From positions 2,914,001-2,978,000 of the forward strand of contig NZ_CP076547.1 in the NCBI RefSeq assembly GCF_018889995.1: a DNA stretch of 64,000 nt, read 5' to 3'. How positions within the stretch are numbered: the first letter of the stretch is position 1; the number at the start of each line of letters is the position of its first letter. The DNA comes from Subtercola sp. PAMC28395 (GTDB lineage: Bacteria > Actinomycetota > Actinomycetes > Actinomycetales > Microbacteriaceae). This document shows, in pieces, positions 51,175 through 60,096 of this stretch. The notes below the pieces were generated by a model. The model was not told the origin of the DNA. It saw nothing but the letters and a program-made list of their open reading frames with translations, and did not search any database. The position numbers were made by a program, and so were the translations under genes.

Positions 51175-52373
51175 TACGCCGTTGCCACCTTCTCGGCGAG
51201 CTGCGCGAGCGGCGCCTGCAACGCCTGGATGGCCTGCGTGAGCTTCGTGGCGTCCGATGCCTTCAGCGTGTCGGTGTAGAGAACGAAGCCCCCGAGCGCA
51301 CTCGTGTCTGCGTAACTGGCGAGCAGGGCATCCACTGATTCGAACTGCCCGCTGATCGTCGTGGTCAGGTCGGGATCGATGGTGGTCAGGGCTGGCTTCA
51401 GGTACTCGAACGCCTGCTCAGAACCCTCGATGTTCGCTGCGAAGTCGACGAGGTCGATGTGGCTGTACGCCTCTTCTTCGCCGGTGATCTTCGAGGACTG
51501 AACCTCTTCGAGCAGGCTCGAAGCGCCGTTTGCGAGTTCCTCCGGCTTGTAGCTGAGGCCGGTGGTCAGGGTCTGCAGTTGGGCGATGTCGGCGACGAGC
51601 TTCGTGCTCAGCGCCTTGGTCGTGTCGGCGATGGCGCCGGTGTCGAACAGGTCTTTCTCGATGGGGTGAAAGCCCGTCCACGCGGTACCCGGGGCCACAT
51701 CGGCGACCCGGGCATCGATCTGGGGGTCGAGGTCGGCGAAGCTCTCGGCGACCGGTTCGATGCGCTCGTAGAACGGGCGCGCTGCGGCGTACGCCTTCTT
51801 CGCTGCGGCGACATCGCCGGCCTGTATGGCGGCGTCGAAGGTGGCGACCGCCGCAACGAGCCCGGCGGCCTGGTCTTCGATGAATGAGCCGTAGCCGGAG
51901 GTGCCTTCGGTGAGGCGGCCCTGCACGTCGCTGGCTGGCGTGGTTGCCGCACCGGTGACGGTGAAGGTCGTGTTCTCCGAGGTGGCTCCCGGGCAGTTCA
52001 GCGCATAGGTGCCGCCGGAGAGCGTCACCGTGAACGTGGCAGGCTTCAGCCCCGCGACGATATTCTCCCGCTCGCCCAGGATCCGCTTGTCGCTCATCAA
52101 CTCGACCTCGCTGAGCCCGGCGGCGTCGGTGTTCGTCACCGTGAACGTGACCGGGCCCGCGGGCGCCGTGGTGTGGTCGAGCGTGCACTGCGAGCCCGTG
52201 AGAGTGACGGCGACCTGTGCTGCGCCGTTGGCAACGGGTGCCGCGCTTGACCCTGACGACACTGACGACCCCGCAGACGACCCCGCTGTGCAACCGGTGA
52301 GCAGCATGCTGCCGGCAACAACCGCAGCGAGGAGAGTGAGACGGACCGTGCTGTGGCTGGTGCTAGGCGTCAT
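51174..52373 (-). CDS. efeO: EfeO, iron-binding lipoprotein
   Basis: Delivers ferrous/ferric iron to EfeU. The 399-residue protein has a lipobox (MLLTGC, Cys28), a cupredoxin-like domain (about 50-140; VAVTLTGSQCTLDHTTAPAG, YALNCPGATSENTTF) and a C-terminal M75 domain with the HxxE metal site H236-P-I-E239. I chose the ATG at 52373 (MTPSTSHSTV), which overlaps the efeU stop by 11 bases; the frame extends upstream through efeU without a better start. Ser/Gly-rich linker follows the lipid anchor. Confidence 0.94.
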   Translation of the reverse strand: MTPSTSHSTVRLTLLAAVVAGSMLLTGCTAGSSAGSSVSSGSSAAPVANGAAQVAVTLTGSQCTLDHTTAPAGPVTFTVTNTDAAGLSEVELMSDKRILGERENIVAGLKPATFTVTLSGGTYALNCPGATSENTTFTVTGAATTPASDVQGRLTEGTSGYGSFIEDQAAGLVAAVATFDAAIQAGDVAAAKKAYAAARPFYERIEPVAESFADLDPQIDARVADVAPGTAWTGFHPIEKDLFDTGAIADTTKALSTKLVADIAQLQTLTTGLSYKPEELANGASSLLEEVQSSKITGEEEAYSHIDLVDFAANIEGSEQAFEYLKPALTTIDPDLTTTISGQFESVDALLASYADTSALGGFVLYTDTLKASDATKLTQAIQALQAPLAQLAEKVATA

Positions 52374-54069
52374 GAAGGTGAAGCTCCTGGTTCTGAGCGC
52401 TGGGTGCGTGTTCGGGAAGGGACTGCTGTTCGGGAAGGGACTGCTGCTGGGGAAGCGGCTGCTGCTGAGAGGAAGCTGCGTTCCCAGCGACGGTGCGCAC
52501 TCTCCTCGCCGAGCGGAGACCACGTACCCCGAATGCGGCGAGTACCGCAGCAGCGAGCAGGAGTGCAAGTGGCAGGTAGTACCTGAAGAGAGCTGCTTCG
52601 TCGGCAGCCGAACGCCAGTCGGTCACAGTCGTTGCCACGGCCTCGGAATGTGTGCTGTCGACGGCCCACGACAGCGACCCTGTAGCGGTGTCGGCCGAAG
52701 CAGCACTCGCAGAAGCCACGGCAACGGTTCGCGCTGAAGTGAGACCGCCACCTGACAGCGTCACCGTGCTCACCGACTGGTGCGTGGCATCCAGCAGCGT
52801 ATCGCTGGCGACCCAGACCTGGTCGGTCACCGCCACATTCCAGGCCGCATCGAACGGGCCGGGATTCAGTGCTCGGTTGACACCCACCGGAGTGCGACCG
52901 CCATTCAGCGCCGCAAGCTGGTCGAGCGTGAGCGAGGTGGACAGGCCCGTGGTGTCTGCGTTGGACGTGACCGACCAGGACCGGGCATCCAGACCCATGT
53001 GGGTGTCGGGCTCAGAAGCGGAGGCATCGAGGATGGTCGTGGACTCTACGCCCGACACTGTGGTCTCCAGCGCGAGCACGCCGTTGGAGGTCACCAGCTG
53101 GGTAGAACCGAGTGGCTGGCCGTCGGCCGCAACGATCGGCGCACTGCCTGTGGTTGTGGTGCCGGCAGCGCCGGGCGAAACCGGCATCGGCACAGCAACG
53201 GCGAGCATGAGCGCAACCGCAGCGAATCCGCCCGCGAGCCCCAGCTGCAGCCGGTAGGCGTTGAGCCCGGGGCGGAGCGTGCGTGGCCAGAGCACGAACA
53301 ACAGCACCGGAACGAGGTAGAGAGCCCAGCCCAGAACCTCGATGACGCGGGGGTCAGAGGGGATTCCGAGCACCCCGGTGAGCAGGGCGGCCTGCACAGA
53401 ACCGGCAGGAGCGAGCCACTCCAGGTCAACGGTGCTCTGCTGCCCGAGCGTGATCCAGCCGGCCTCGTGGGCGGTGCGGAGCGCGCTCATCACCAGACCG
53501 GCTGCGACGAACACCAGGAACACGCCGGTGACAGTGAAGAACTTGCCGAGGTTGAGCTTCACCCCGCCGCGGTAGATCGCGTAACCGATACCAACGGAGA
53601 CGAGAATGCCGATGATCGCTCCCATACCCGCAGCCAGGGGGCTCACCGACGACTGAAAGGCCGCGAGGAGGAAGACCGAAGTCTCGAAACCTTCACGCAG
53701 TACGGCGAGAAAGGCCATACCCGAGAGAGCGAGAACGGAACCGTTGCCGAGTGCGCGACCGGCGGTGGATTCGAGTTCACTCCGCATGTTGCGGGCGTGC
53801 TTGCTCATCCAGATGATCATCGCGGTGACCATGACGACGGCGACCGCCGCGATGATCGACTCCATGGCCTCTTGTTGGGCCTGGGGCAGGCCGACGGAGA
53901 TCACCTCGAGAATGATTCCCACCGCGAGGCTCAATACGAGCGCGGCTCCGACACCGACCCACATCGACTTCAGCGAGTGCCCGTTGCGCTTCAGGAAGGC
54001 GGCGATGATGCCCACGATGAGCGCGGCTTCAAGCCCCTCGCGAAGGCCGATGACGAACGTGGCTAGCAC
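52363..54069 (-). CDS. efeU: EfeU, FTR1-family iron permease with extracytoplasmic extension
   Basis: The iron channel of the importer. The 568-residue protein has FTR1 helices with both REGxE motifs (REGLE 10-14, REGFE 125-129) and VAAGLVMSALRTAHEAGWI. After the seventh helix (around 295) a Ser/Thr-rich extracytoplasmic domain of about 200 residues follows, then a last helix (LPLALLLAAAVLAAFGV) and a Gln/Pro-rich cytoplasmic tail from an 18-bp repeat (QQQSLPEQQSLPEH). GTG at 54069 follows GGAGAGA. First gene of efeUOB; two DtxR/IdeR-like sites lie upstream. Confidence 0.93.
   Translation of the reverse strand: MLATFVIGLREGLEAALIVGIIAAFLKRNGHSLKSMWVGVGAALVLSLAVGIILEVISVGLPQAQQEAMESIIAAVAVVMVTAMIIWMSKHARNMRSELESTAGRALGNGSVLALSGMAFLAVLREGFETSVFLLAAFQSSVSPLAAGMGAIIGILVSVGIGYAIYRGGVKLNLGKFFTVTGVFLVFVAAGLVMSALRTAHEAGWITLGQQSTVDLEWLAPAGSVQAALLTGVLGIPSDPRVIEVLGWALYLVPVLLFVLWPRTLRPGLNAYRLQLGLAGGFAAVALMLAVAVPMPVSPGAAGTTTTGSAPIVAADGQPLGSTQLVTSNGVLALETTVSGVESTTILDASASEPDTHMGLDARSWSVTSNADTTGLSTSLTLDQLAALNGGRTPVGVNRALNPGPFDAAWNVAVTDQVWVASDTLLDATHQSVSTVTLSGGGLTSARTVAVASASAASADTATGSLSWAVDSTHSEAVATTVTDWRSAADEAALFRYYLPLALLLAAAVLAAFGVRGLRSARRVRTVAGNAASSQQQPLPQQQSLPEQQSLPEHAPSAQNQELHLHDA
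52410..52463. repeat. In-frame 18-bp tandem repeat x 3 in the efeU tail
   Basis: GTTCGGGAAGGGACTGCT occurs unchanged at 52410 and 52428, then as GCTGGGGAAGCGGCTGCT at 52446, with a partial fourth. It encodes QQQSLP / EQQSLP units in the cytoplasmic C-terminus. Confidence 0.93.
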
Positions 54070-54116
54070 AGGGTCTCTCCAAGCGGGGCGGGTGGTAGAA
54101 CGCGGGTCAGTTCTTC

Positions 54117-54149
54117 GTAGGTAAGCCTACACTTACTTAGGGCTACCTT
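54117..54149 (-). promoter_or_regulatory. Two adjacent DtxR/IdeR-type iron boxes upstream of efeU
   Basis: GTAGGTAAGCCTAC (54117-54130) is a near match to the AGGTAAGCCTA core of the iron-repressor box and is palindromic in its arms. ACTTAGGGCTACCTT (54135-54149 region) is a weaker neighbour in the same helix phase. They lie about 50-80 bases before the efeU GTG, and also about 90-120 bases before the divergent polymerase gene. Confidence 0.75.
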
Positions 54150-54238
54150 GCTTCATGGATTTCGGCCGAGCCGGCGAATGACCGTCGCTGAACAACCGGG
54201 GGTGCGTCGCCGTCAGTGGATGCAGCGACAATGGAGAG

Positions 54239-56125
54239 ATGTACGTCGTTGTTTCTCCCGCCGGCCCCGACGGGTATGCGCTGTCGTTCCTCGATGACTC
54301 CGGCGAAGAAGAACAGCAGGGCGAATTGGTCGCGACCGACGAATTGGGCGAAGCCGTCGAAGCGATCGAGCTCGAGTCCCCTCGCTGGGTCTGGCACGAC
54401 ACGGCCGCAACATATTCCCAGATCCTCGAGGCGGGAGTCCGCGTCGAACGCTGCCACGACCTGCGACTCACAATAGCCCTGCTGAGATTGTCGAGCCTCA
54501 CTTCCGGCACGGGCCTGGCGATGTCACCCCCTGGCCCATGGGACACGGCAATCACCTCTCCGAAGCCGAGCGTTGCAGGGAATCGGTCAGGCAACGAACT
54601 GAGTTTTGACGACGACAAGCCAGAGGGCTTTGGCACTGGCCGAGACAGCTCTGGCGAAGACGATGCTGGCAGCGACAACGCTGAAGGCAACGCATCTGGC
54701 GTGGCCCAACCCACAATCGACGAGTTTCGGCTCCAGCTCGAGACCGTCAGGGCCGCCACCGAGCCGAACCGCCTTCGCCTGCTCATTGCAGCCGAGTCGG
54801 CGGGGGCCCTCATTGCTGCGGAGATGACGCACGCCGGTCTACCGTGGCGAGAAGACGTGCATGACGCCCTGCTCACCGAGCTTCTCGGCCCCCGTGTTGC
54901 GCCGGGACTTCGGCCAGCCCGCCTCGAACAGCTGGCCACGATCATCCAGCACGAACTCGGCTCCCCCGGCCTCAACACCGACTCACCCGCCGAGGTGCTC
55001 AAGGCACTCAGAGCCGCCGGGCTCTCAGCCGAGACGACGCGGTCGTGGGAGCTGCAAGCGCTCGATCATCCGGTGATCGAGCCGCTGCTCGAATACAAGA
55101 AGCTCTCGCGCCTGCTGAGCGCCAACGGATGGTCGTGGATGGAGTCCTGGGTCACCGACGGCCGGTTCTCTCCCGAGTATGTGCCGGGCGGGGTCGTCTC
55201 CGGCCGGTGGGCCACTCGCGGGGGCGGCGCCCTGCAGCTGCCGAAACAGGTGAGACGGGCGGTCACCGCCGACGAGGGGTGGAAGCTGGTCGTGGCCGAT
55301 GCCGCCCAGCTCGAGCCTCGCATCCTCGCCGGCGTCTCTGGAGACCTGATCATGGCTCGTGCGGGCCAGGGGGCTGATCTCTATGCCGGAATCGTCGCGA
55401 GCGGGGCAGTCGAAAGCCGAGCACAAGCGAAGGTGGCGATGCTCGGGGCCATGTACGGTGCCACGACGGGCGAGAGTGGCCGGCTGCTGCCGCGACTGGC
55501 TGCGGCATTTCCTGCGGCTCTCACGTTCGTCGAAGACGCGGCCCGTGCAGGCGAACGCGGCGAAGTCGTGACCTCGAGACTGGGCCGGAGTTCACCTCGG
55601 CCAGGGGAAGACTGGTGGGAAGCGCAGGCTGCGGCGCGAGAAGGTGCCGGGTCGGAGCGTGAGCGGCAGCGCGCTCGGCAACAGGCGCGGGACTGGGGCC
55701 GCTTCACTCGCAACTTCGTCGTGCAGGCCAGCGCGGCAGACTGGGCGCTGTGCTGGATGGCCGACCTGCGGCGGCGCCTCTGCGCTCTCGGAACAGCGGC
55801 TCTCGGAACAGCGGCACTCGGAACAGCGGATCTCGGAACAGCGGCCCTCGAAACAGCGGCACTCGGAACAGCGGCACTCGGAACAGCGGCCCTCGCAACA
55901 GCGCATGGACCAGGCCGGGCCGCCGAACCGTTCGGCACAGTTCCGCACCTCGTGTTCTTCCTCCACGACGAGGTCATCGTGCATGCGCCCGAGTCTCTGG
56001 CCGAGGCCGTGGCCGATGCCCTGCGTTCCGCTTCGGCCAGCGCCACGAAGCTGCTCTTCGGCGAGTTCCCGCTCACTGTGCCGCTCGACGTATCCATCGT
56101 CGACTCCTACGCCGACGCGGCCTGA
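54239..56125 (+). CDS. Family-A DNA polymerase-like protein (bifunctional exonuclease/polymerase type)
   Basis: A 628-residue relative of DNA polymerase I, lacking the 5-prime nuclease, found as a second pol in actinobacteria. Motif A reads VVADAAQLEPRILAGVSGD (catalytic Asp kept, YSQIEL changed), the fingers motif SRAQAKVAMLGAMYGATTG keeps R, K and YG, and motif C is FFLHDEVIVHAP. The N-terminal exonuclease part (1-85) shows no obvious DEDD set. An acidic Ser/Gly linker lies about 115-160. A 15-bp repeat x 8 encodes ALGTAALGTA at about 516-556, some 20 residues before motif C. Start ATG at 54239. Confidence 0.88.
   Translation: MYVVVSPAGPDGYALSFLDDSGEEEQQGELVATDELGEAVEAIELESPRWVWHDTAATYSQILEAGVRVERCHDLRLTIALLRLSSLTSGTGLAMSPPGPWDTAITSPKPSVAGNRSGNELSFDDDKPEGFGTGRDSSGEDDAGSDNAEGNASGVAQPTIDEFRLQLETVRAATEPNRLRLLIAAESAGALIAAEMTHAGLPWREDVHDALLTELLGPRVAPGLRPARLEQLATIIQHELGSPGLNTDSPAEVLKALRAAGLSAETTRSWELQALDHPVIEPLLEYKKLSRLLSANGWSWMESWVTDGRFSPEYVPGGVVSGRWATRGGGALQLPKQVRRAVTADEGWKLVVADAAQLEPRILAGVSGDLIMARAGQGADLYAGIVASGAVESRAQAKVAMLGAMYGATTGESGRLLPRLAAAFPAALTFVEDAARAGERGEVVTSRLGRSSPRPGEDWWEAQAAAREGAGSERERQRARQQARDWGRFTRNFVVQASAADWALCWMADLRRRLCALGTAALGTAALGTADLGTAALETAALGTAALGTAALATAHGPGRAAEPFGTVPHLVFFLHDEVIVHAPESLAEAVADALRSASASATKLLFGEFPLTVPLDVSIVDSYADAA
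55786..55905. repeat. In-frame 15-bp tandem repeat x 8 in the polymerase gene
   Basis: Units of the form (T/A/C)CTCGGAACAGCGG start every 15 bases from 55786 to 55891 (55786, 55801, 55816, 55831, 55846, 55861, 55876, 55891), most differing by one or two bases. They encode ALGTA five-residue repeats just ahead of polymerase motif C. Confidence 0.96.
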
Positions 56126-56205
56126 CAATCGAGGACCAGCCGACGTGCCTTTGGCGCGCGTGACGCAGTCTCGTCATCCGGCTCGCGCTGTGGGGTTTAA
56201 CGAGT

Positions 56206-56270
56206 TGTGAGGCGGTTGCAACGAAAGTGAGGCACGTAGACGTGTCTCACCGCGTCGCAACCGCCTCACA
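56206..56270. terminator. Nested perfect hairpin between the polymerase gene and typA
   Basis: Outer arms TGTGAGGCGGTTGC (56206-56219) and GCAACCGCCTCACA (56257-56270) are exact inverted copies. Inside, GTGAGGCACG (56227-56236) pairs with CGTGTCTCAC (56241-56250) through one wobble. The convergent genes on both sides suggest a terminator, but there is no T-run and the two-stem form is unusual. GTGAGGC also recurs as a direct repeat. Confidence 0.7.
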
Positions 56271-56296
56271 CAGTGGAGCGGACGCGCAGGTGCCGG

Positions 56297-58210
56297 TTAG
56301 GCGTTCGCGTTCTGGCTCTTCACGCGGCTTGCGCTGCGCTGGCGGGCCTGGGCGGAGAGCTCGACCTTGCGGATGCGCACCCACTCGGGCGTGACCTCGA
56401 CGCACTCGTCTTCGCGGGCGAATTCGAGGCTCTCTTCGAGGGTCAGCTTGCGCGACGGGGTCATGCGCTCGAACGTGTCAGACGTCGACTGGCGCATGTT
56501 GGTGAGCTGCTTCTCCTTGGTGATGTTCACGTCCATGTCGTCGGCGCGCGAGTTCTCACCGATGACCATACCTTCGTAGACCTCCTGCGTCGGCTCCACG
56601 AAGAACGACATGCGCTCCTGCAGGTTGACGATGGCGAACGGTGTGACGACACCGGAGCGGTCGGCAACGATCGAGCCGTTGTTGCGGGTGACAATGGGGC
56701 CGGCCCACGCTGCGTAGCCGTGCGAGATCGCGTTGGCGATACCGGTACCACGGGTCGTGGTGAGGAACTCGGTTCGGAACCCGATGAGCCCACGCGAGGG
56801 AACGATGAACTCCATACGAACCCAGCCGGTGCCGTGGTTCTGCATGGTCTCCATCATGCCCTTGCGGGAGGCGAGCAGCTGGGTGATCGCGCCGAGGAAC
56901 TCCTCGGGAGCGTCGACCGTAAGGTGCTCGAACGGCTCGTGGGTCTTGCCGTTGACCTGCTTGGTGACCACCTGTGGCTTGCCGACGGTGAGCTCGAAGC
57001 CCTCGCGGCGCATCTGCTCGACGAGGATGGCGAGGGCGAGTTCGCCGCGGCCCTGCACCTCCCAGACGTCGGGGCGGCCGATGTCGACGACCTTCAGCGA
57101 GACGTTACCGACGAGTTCGCGGTCGAGGCGGTCCTTCACCATGCGGGCGGTGACCTTCGACCCCTTGGTGCGACCGATCATCGGCGAGGTGTTGGTGCCG
57201 ATCGTCATCGAGATCGCAGGGTCGTCGACCGTGATGATCGGCAGGGGCCGAACATCTTCGGGGTCGCTGATCGTGTCACCGATGGTGATCTCGTCGATAC
57301 CGGCGATGGCGACGATGTCCCCGGGGCCGGCAGTCTCTGTCGGAAAGCGGGTAAGGGCTTTCGTGATGAGAAGTTCGGTGAGCTTGACGTTCTGAACAGA
57401 GCCGTCGTGGCGCACCCAGGCGACCTGCTGGCCCTTCTTGATGTGGCCGTTGAAGATTCGCAGCAGCGCAAGGCGGCCGAGAAAGGGCGAAGCGTCGAGG
57501 TTGGTGACGTGCGCCTGCAGGGGGTGCTCGTCGTCGTAGACGGGAGCCGGAACGTGCTTCAGAATCGCTTCGAAGAGCGGCTCGAGGTCGTCGTTGTCGG
57601 GCAGAGTGCCATTCTCGGGCTTGTTGTTCGACGCGGCGCCGGCACGGCCTGAGGCGTAGACGATCGGCACGTCGAGCACGGCGTCGAGGTCGAGGTCGGG
57701 GTGATCATCCGACATGTCAGATGCAAGGCCGAGCAACAGGTCTTGGGACTCAGCGATGACCTCGTCGATGCGCGCATCGGGCCGGTCGGTCTTGTTCACG
57801 AGCAGGATGACCGGGAGGTTCGCCTCGAGCGCCTTGCGCAGCACGAATCGCGTCTGCGGCAGTGGGCCCTCCGAAGCGTCGACGAGCAGCACGACACCGT
57901 CGACCATGGAGAGGCCGCGCTCGACCTCACCACCGAAGTCGGCGTGGCCTGGGGTGTCGATGACGTTGATGACAATGTTCTTGCCATTGGCGTGCTTTCC
58001 GCTGTAGAGCACCGAAGTGTTCTTCGCGAGGATGGTGATGCCCTTTTCGCGTTCAAGGTCATTCGAGTCCATCATGCGGTCTTCGCCCTCGAAGTGGGCG
58101 TCGAATGAGTTGGTCTGCTTGAGCATCGCGTCGACGAGCGTGGTCTTGCCGTGGTCGACGTGGGCAACAATGGCTACGTTACGTAGGTCATCGCGGGTGG
58201 CTGACGCCAT
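56297..58210 (-). CDS. typA: Translational GTPase TypA/BipA
   Basis: A ribosome-associated GTPase of the EF-G class, important in stress and 50S assembly. The 637-residue protein has [10 protein letters not shown] (G1), GITILAKN (G2), [14 protein letters not shown] (G3) and [11 protein letters not shown] (G4), EF-Tu domain II ([20 protein letters not shown]), domain III/V ([20 protein letters not shown]) and the BipA C-terminal domain ([20 protein letters not shown]). Start ATG at 58210. Single gene; the peptide transporter operon lies upstream on the same strand with a 143-base gap. Confidence 0.96.
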   Translation of the reverse strand: MASATRDDLRNVAIVAHVDHGKTTLVDAMLKQTNSFDAHFEGEDRMMDSNDLEREKGITILAKNTSVLYSGKHANGKNIVINVIDTPGHADFGGEVERGLSMVDGVVLLVDASEGPLPQTRFVLRKALEANLPVILLVNKTDRPDARIDEVIAESQDLLLGLASDMSDDHPDLDLDAVLDVPIVYASGRAGAASNNKPENGTLPDNDDLEPLFEAILKHVPAPVYDDEHPLQAHVTNLDASPFLGRLALLRIFNGHIKKGQQVAWVRHDGSVQNVKLTELLITKALTRFPTETAGPGDIVAIAGIDEITIGDTISDPEDVRPLPIITVDDPAISMTIGTNTSPMIGRTKGSKVTARMVKDRLDRELVGNVSLKVVDIGRPDVWEVQGRGELALAILVEQMRREGFELTVGKPQVVTKQVNGKTHEPFEHLTVDAPEEFLGAITQLLASRKGMMETMQNHGTGWVRMEFIVPSRGLIGFRTEFLTTTRGTGIANAISHGYAAWAGPIVTRNNGSIVADRSGVVTPFAIVNLQERMSFFVEPTQEVYEGMVIGENSRADDMDVNITKEKQLTNMRQSTSDTFERMTPSRKLTLEESLEFAREDECVEVTPEWVRIRKVELSAQARQRSASRVKSQNANA

Positions 58211-58353
58211 GGATGATCGTCCTCAATGTAATGCGGACTCAAACTGGTGGCGAGCCCGACGAATAAACGGGTTGGGGCAGCGACGCCCTCAGGAATGTGT
58301 TCTTCGCCGGGGCTCGCCCAGCAGGAGAATACACGCAGGTTGTGAACGCGGCG

Positions 58354-60096
58354 TTAAACTCCGAGGGCGATACCGGCCCCGGGGATCGCGTTCAGCAACT
58401 CTTTAGTATATTCCATCTGCGGGTTGTCGAACACCTCGTTTGTCGTGGCCTTCTCGACGATCTTTCCGCGCTGCATGACACAGACGTTGTCTGCGATCAC
58501 CCGGACGACGGCGAGGTCGTGCGTGATGAAGAGATAGGTGAGATCGAGTTCGGTCTGGAGGTCAGACAGCAACTGCAGGATCTGGGCCTGTACGAGCACA
58601 TCCAGCGCCGACACAGCTTCGTCGAGAATGACGATGTCGGGCTTGAGTGCGAGGGCCCTGGCAATCGCAACACGCTGGCGCTGGCCGCCGGAGAGCTCGT
58701 TCGGGTACCGTGACGACAACGTGCGGGGCAGCGAGACCTGGTCGAGCAGCTCATGCACCCGATCGCGGCGCGACTGAGCGTCACCGACCTTGTGGGTGTG
58801 CAGCGGCTCACTGATGGTATTGCCGATGTTACGGAGCGGGTCGAGCGAGCCGTATGGATCCTGGAAGACCGGCTGCATCTTTCTGCGCAGGGCGAGCAAC
58901 TCGCGCCCCTTGAGCGGAGCCGTGTCGGTTCCATCGATCAGGATCTTCCCTGCCGTGGCATCTTCAAGGCGCAGAAGCATCTTGGCGACAGTCGACTTGC
59001 CAGAGCCCGACTCGCCGACCAGAGCGGTCGTCGTGCCGCGCTCGATGGCGAACGAGACATCGTTGACAGCAGTGAGAGGCTCTTTGCTTCCACGGATCTT
59101 GTAGACCTTGGTCAGGTTCTCGACAACGATGGCCGGCGCCTTCGCCGGGGCTGCGGCCACCGCTTCTGCGCGAGCCTCGGCGGTCTCGATGAGGTCGAGA
59201 CCCTCTGTCACCTTCGTCGCCGAGTAGTCCAGATCGGTCAGCTTGTGCACCGACGACTGGATGCGACGCGAGGCGAGGCTGGGGGCCGCGGCCACGAGAC
59301 GCTGGGTGTAGGGGTGGACCGGGTTGGCGAGAATCTCGCGCGAAGGGCCCGATTCGACGATCTGGCCCTTGTACATGACCACGAGCTGCTCGGCACGCTC
59401 AGCTGCGAGGCCGAGGTCGTGTGTGATGAAGAGGAGCGCTGTGCCGGTCTCCCTCGTCAGCTTCTCGAGGTTGTCGAGAATGGTGCGCTGCACTGTGACG
59501 TCGAGGGCCGAGGTCGGCTCGTCGGCGATGAGCAGCTTCGGCCGGGACGAGAGCCCCATGCCGATGAGGACGCGCTGGCGCATACCGCCCGAGAACTGGT
59601 GCGGGAACTGGCGCAGTCGCTTGTCGGCGTCGGCGAGGCCCGCCTCTCTGAGCACCGTGATGGCGTGCTTCTTGATCTCCTTGCGGCCCTTGGCGACGCC
59701 GTTGGCCTTGATGGCCTCTTCGACCTGGAACCCGATGCTCCAGACGGGATTCAGGTTCGACATCGGGTCCTGAGGCACGAAACCGATCAGCTTGCCCCGG
59801 ACCTCCTCCATCTCGCGCTCGCTGAACGTAGTGAGGTCGCGACCCTCGAAGAGGATCTCGCCGCCTGTGATCAGACCAGAGCCGGGAAGCAGGTTGATGA
59901 TGGCGTGAGCGGTCGTCGATTTTCCTGACCCCGACTCCCCCACGATGGCGAGGGTCTTGCCTGCATGCAGGGTCAGGCTTGCACCACGAACCGCAGGAAC
60001 GATACCGCCGGTCGTGCGGAAGCCGACCTGGAGGTTCTTGATCTCGAGCAGCGGGGCGTGGGCATCCGGTTTCTGTGAAGCCTGGCTTGAACTCAT
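58354..60096 (-). CDS. Peptide ABC transporter, dual ATPase (DppD-DppF fused)
   Basis: A 580-residue protein with two complete ABC domains of the oligopeptide/dipeptide type. Domain 1: GESGSGKST at 53-61, FSGGMRQRVLIGMGLSSRP, LLIADEPTSALDV. Domain 2: VGESGSGKSTVAKMLLRL, LSGGQRQRVAIARALALKP, IVILDEAVSALDV (E-A in place of E-P). Both end in the FITHDL loop. The fused form is common in actinobacteria. ATG at 60096 overlaps the dppC-type stop as ATGA. Confidence 0.94.
   Translation of the reverse strand: MSSSQASQKPDAHAPLLEIKNLQVGFRTTGGIVPAVRGASLTLHAGKTLAIVGESGSGKSTTAHAIINLLPGSGLITGGEILFEGRDLTTFSEREMEEVRGKLIGFVPQDPMSNLNPVWSIGFQVEEAIKANGVAKGRKEIKKHAITVLREAGLADADKRLRQFPHQFSGGMRQRVLIGMGLSSRPKLLIADEPTSALDVTVQRTILDNLEKLTRETGTALLFITHDLGLAAERAEQLVVMYKGQIVESGPSREILANPVHPYTQRLVAAAPSLASRRIQSSVHKLTDLDYSATKVTEGLDLIETAEARAEAVAAAPAKAPAIVVENLTKVYKIRGSKEPLTAVNDVSFAIERGTTTALVGESGSGKSTVAKMLLRLEDATAGKILIDGTDTAPLKGRELLALRRKMQPVFQDPYGSLDPLRNIGNTISEPLHTHKVGDAQSRRDRVHELLDQVSLPRTLSSRYPNELSGGQRQRVAIARALALKPDIVILDEAVSALDVLVQAQILQLLSDLQTELDLTYLFITHDLAVVRVIADNVCVMQRGKIVEKATTNEVFDNPQMEYTKELLNAIPGAGIALGV

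Noticed and set aside
52780..54066. 428-residue plus-strand frame opposite efeU
   Set aside because: His/Glu/Asp-rich shadow of the membrane-protein codons; no start context or family signal.
58249..58318. Long-range inverted pair GGCGAGCCC...GGGCTCGCC upstream of typA
   Set aside because: Arms of nine bases with a loop of more than 50 bases in GC-rich DNA may be chance.
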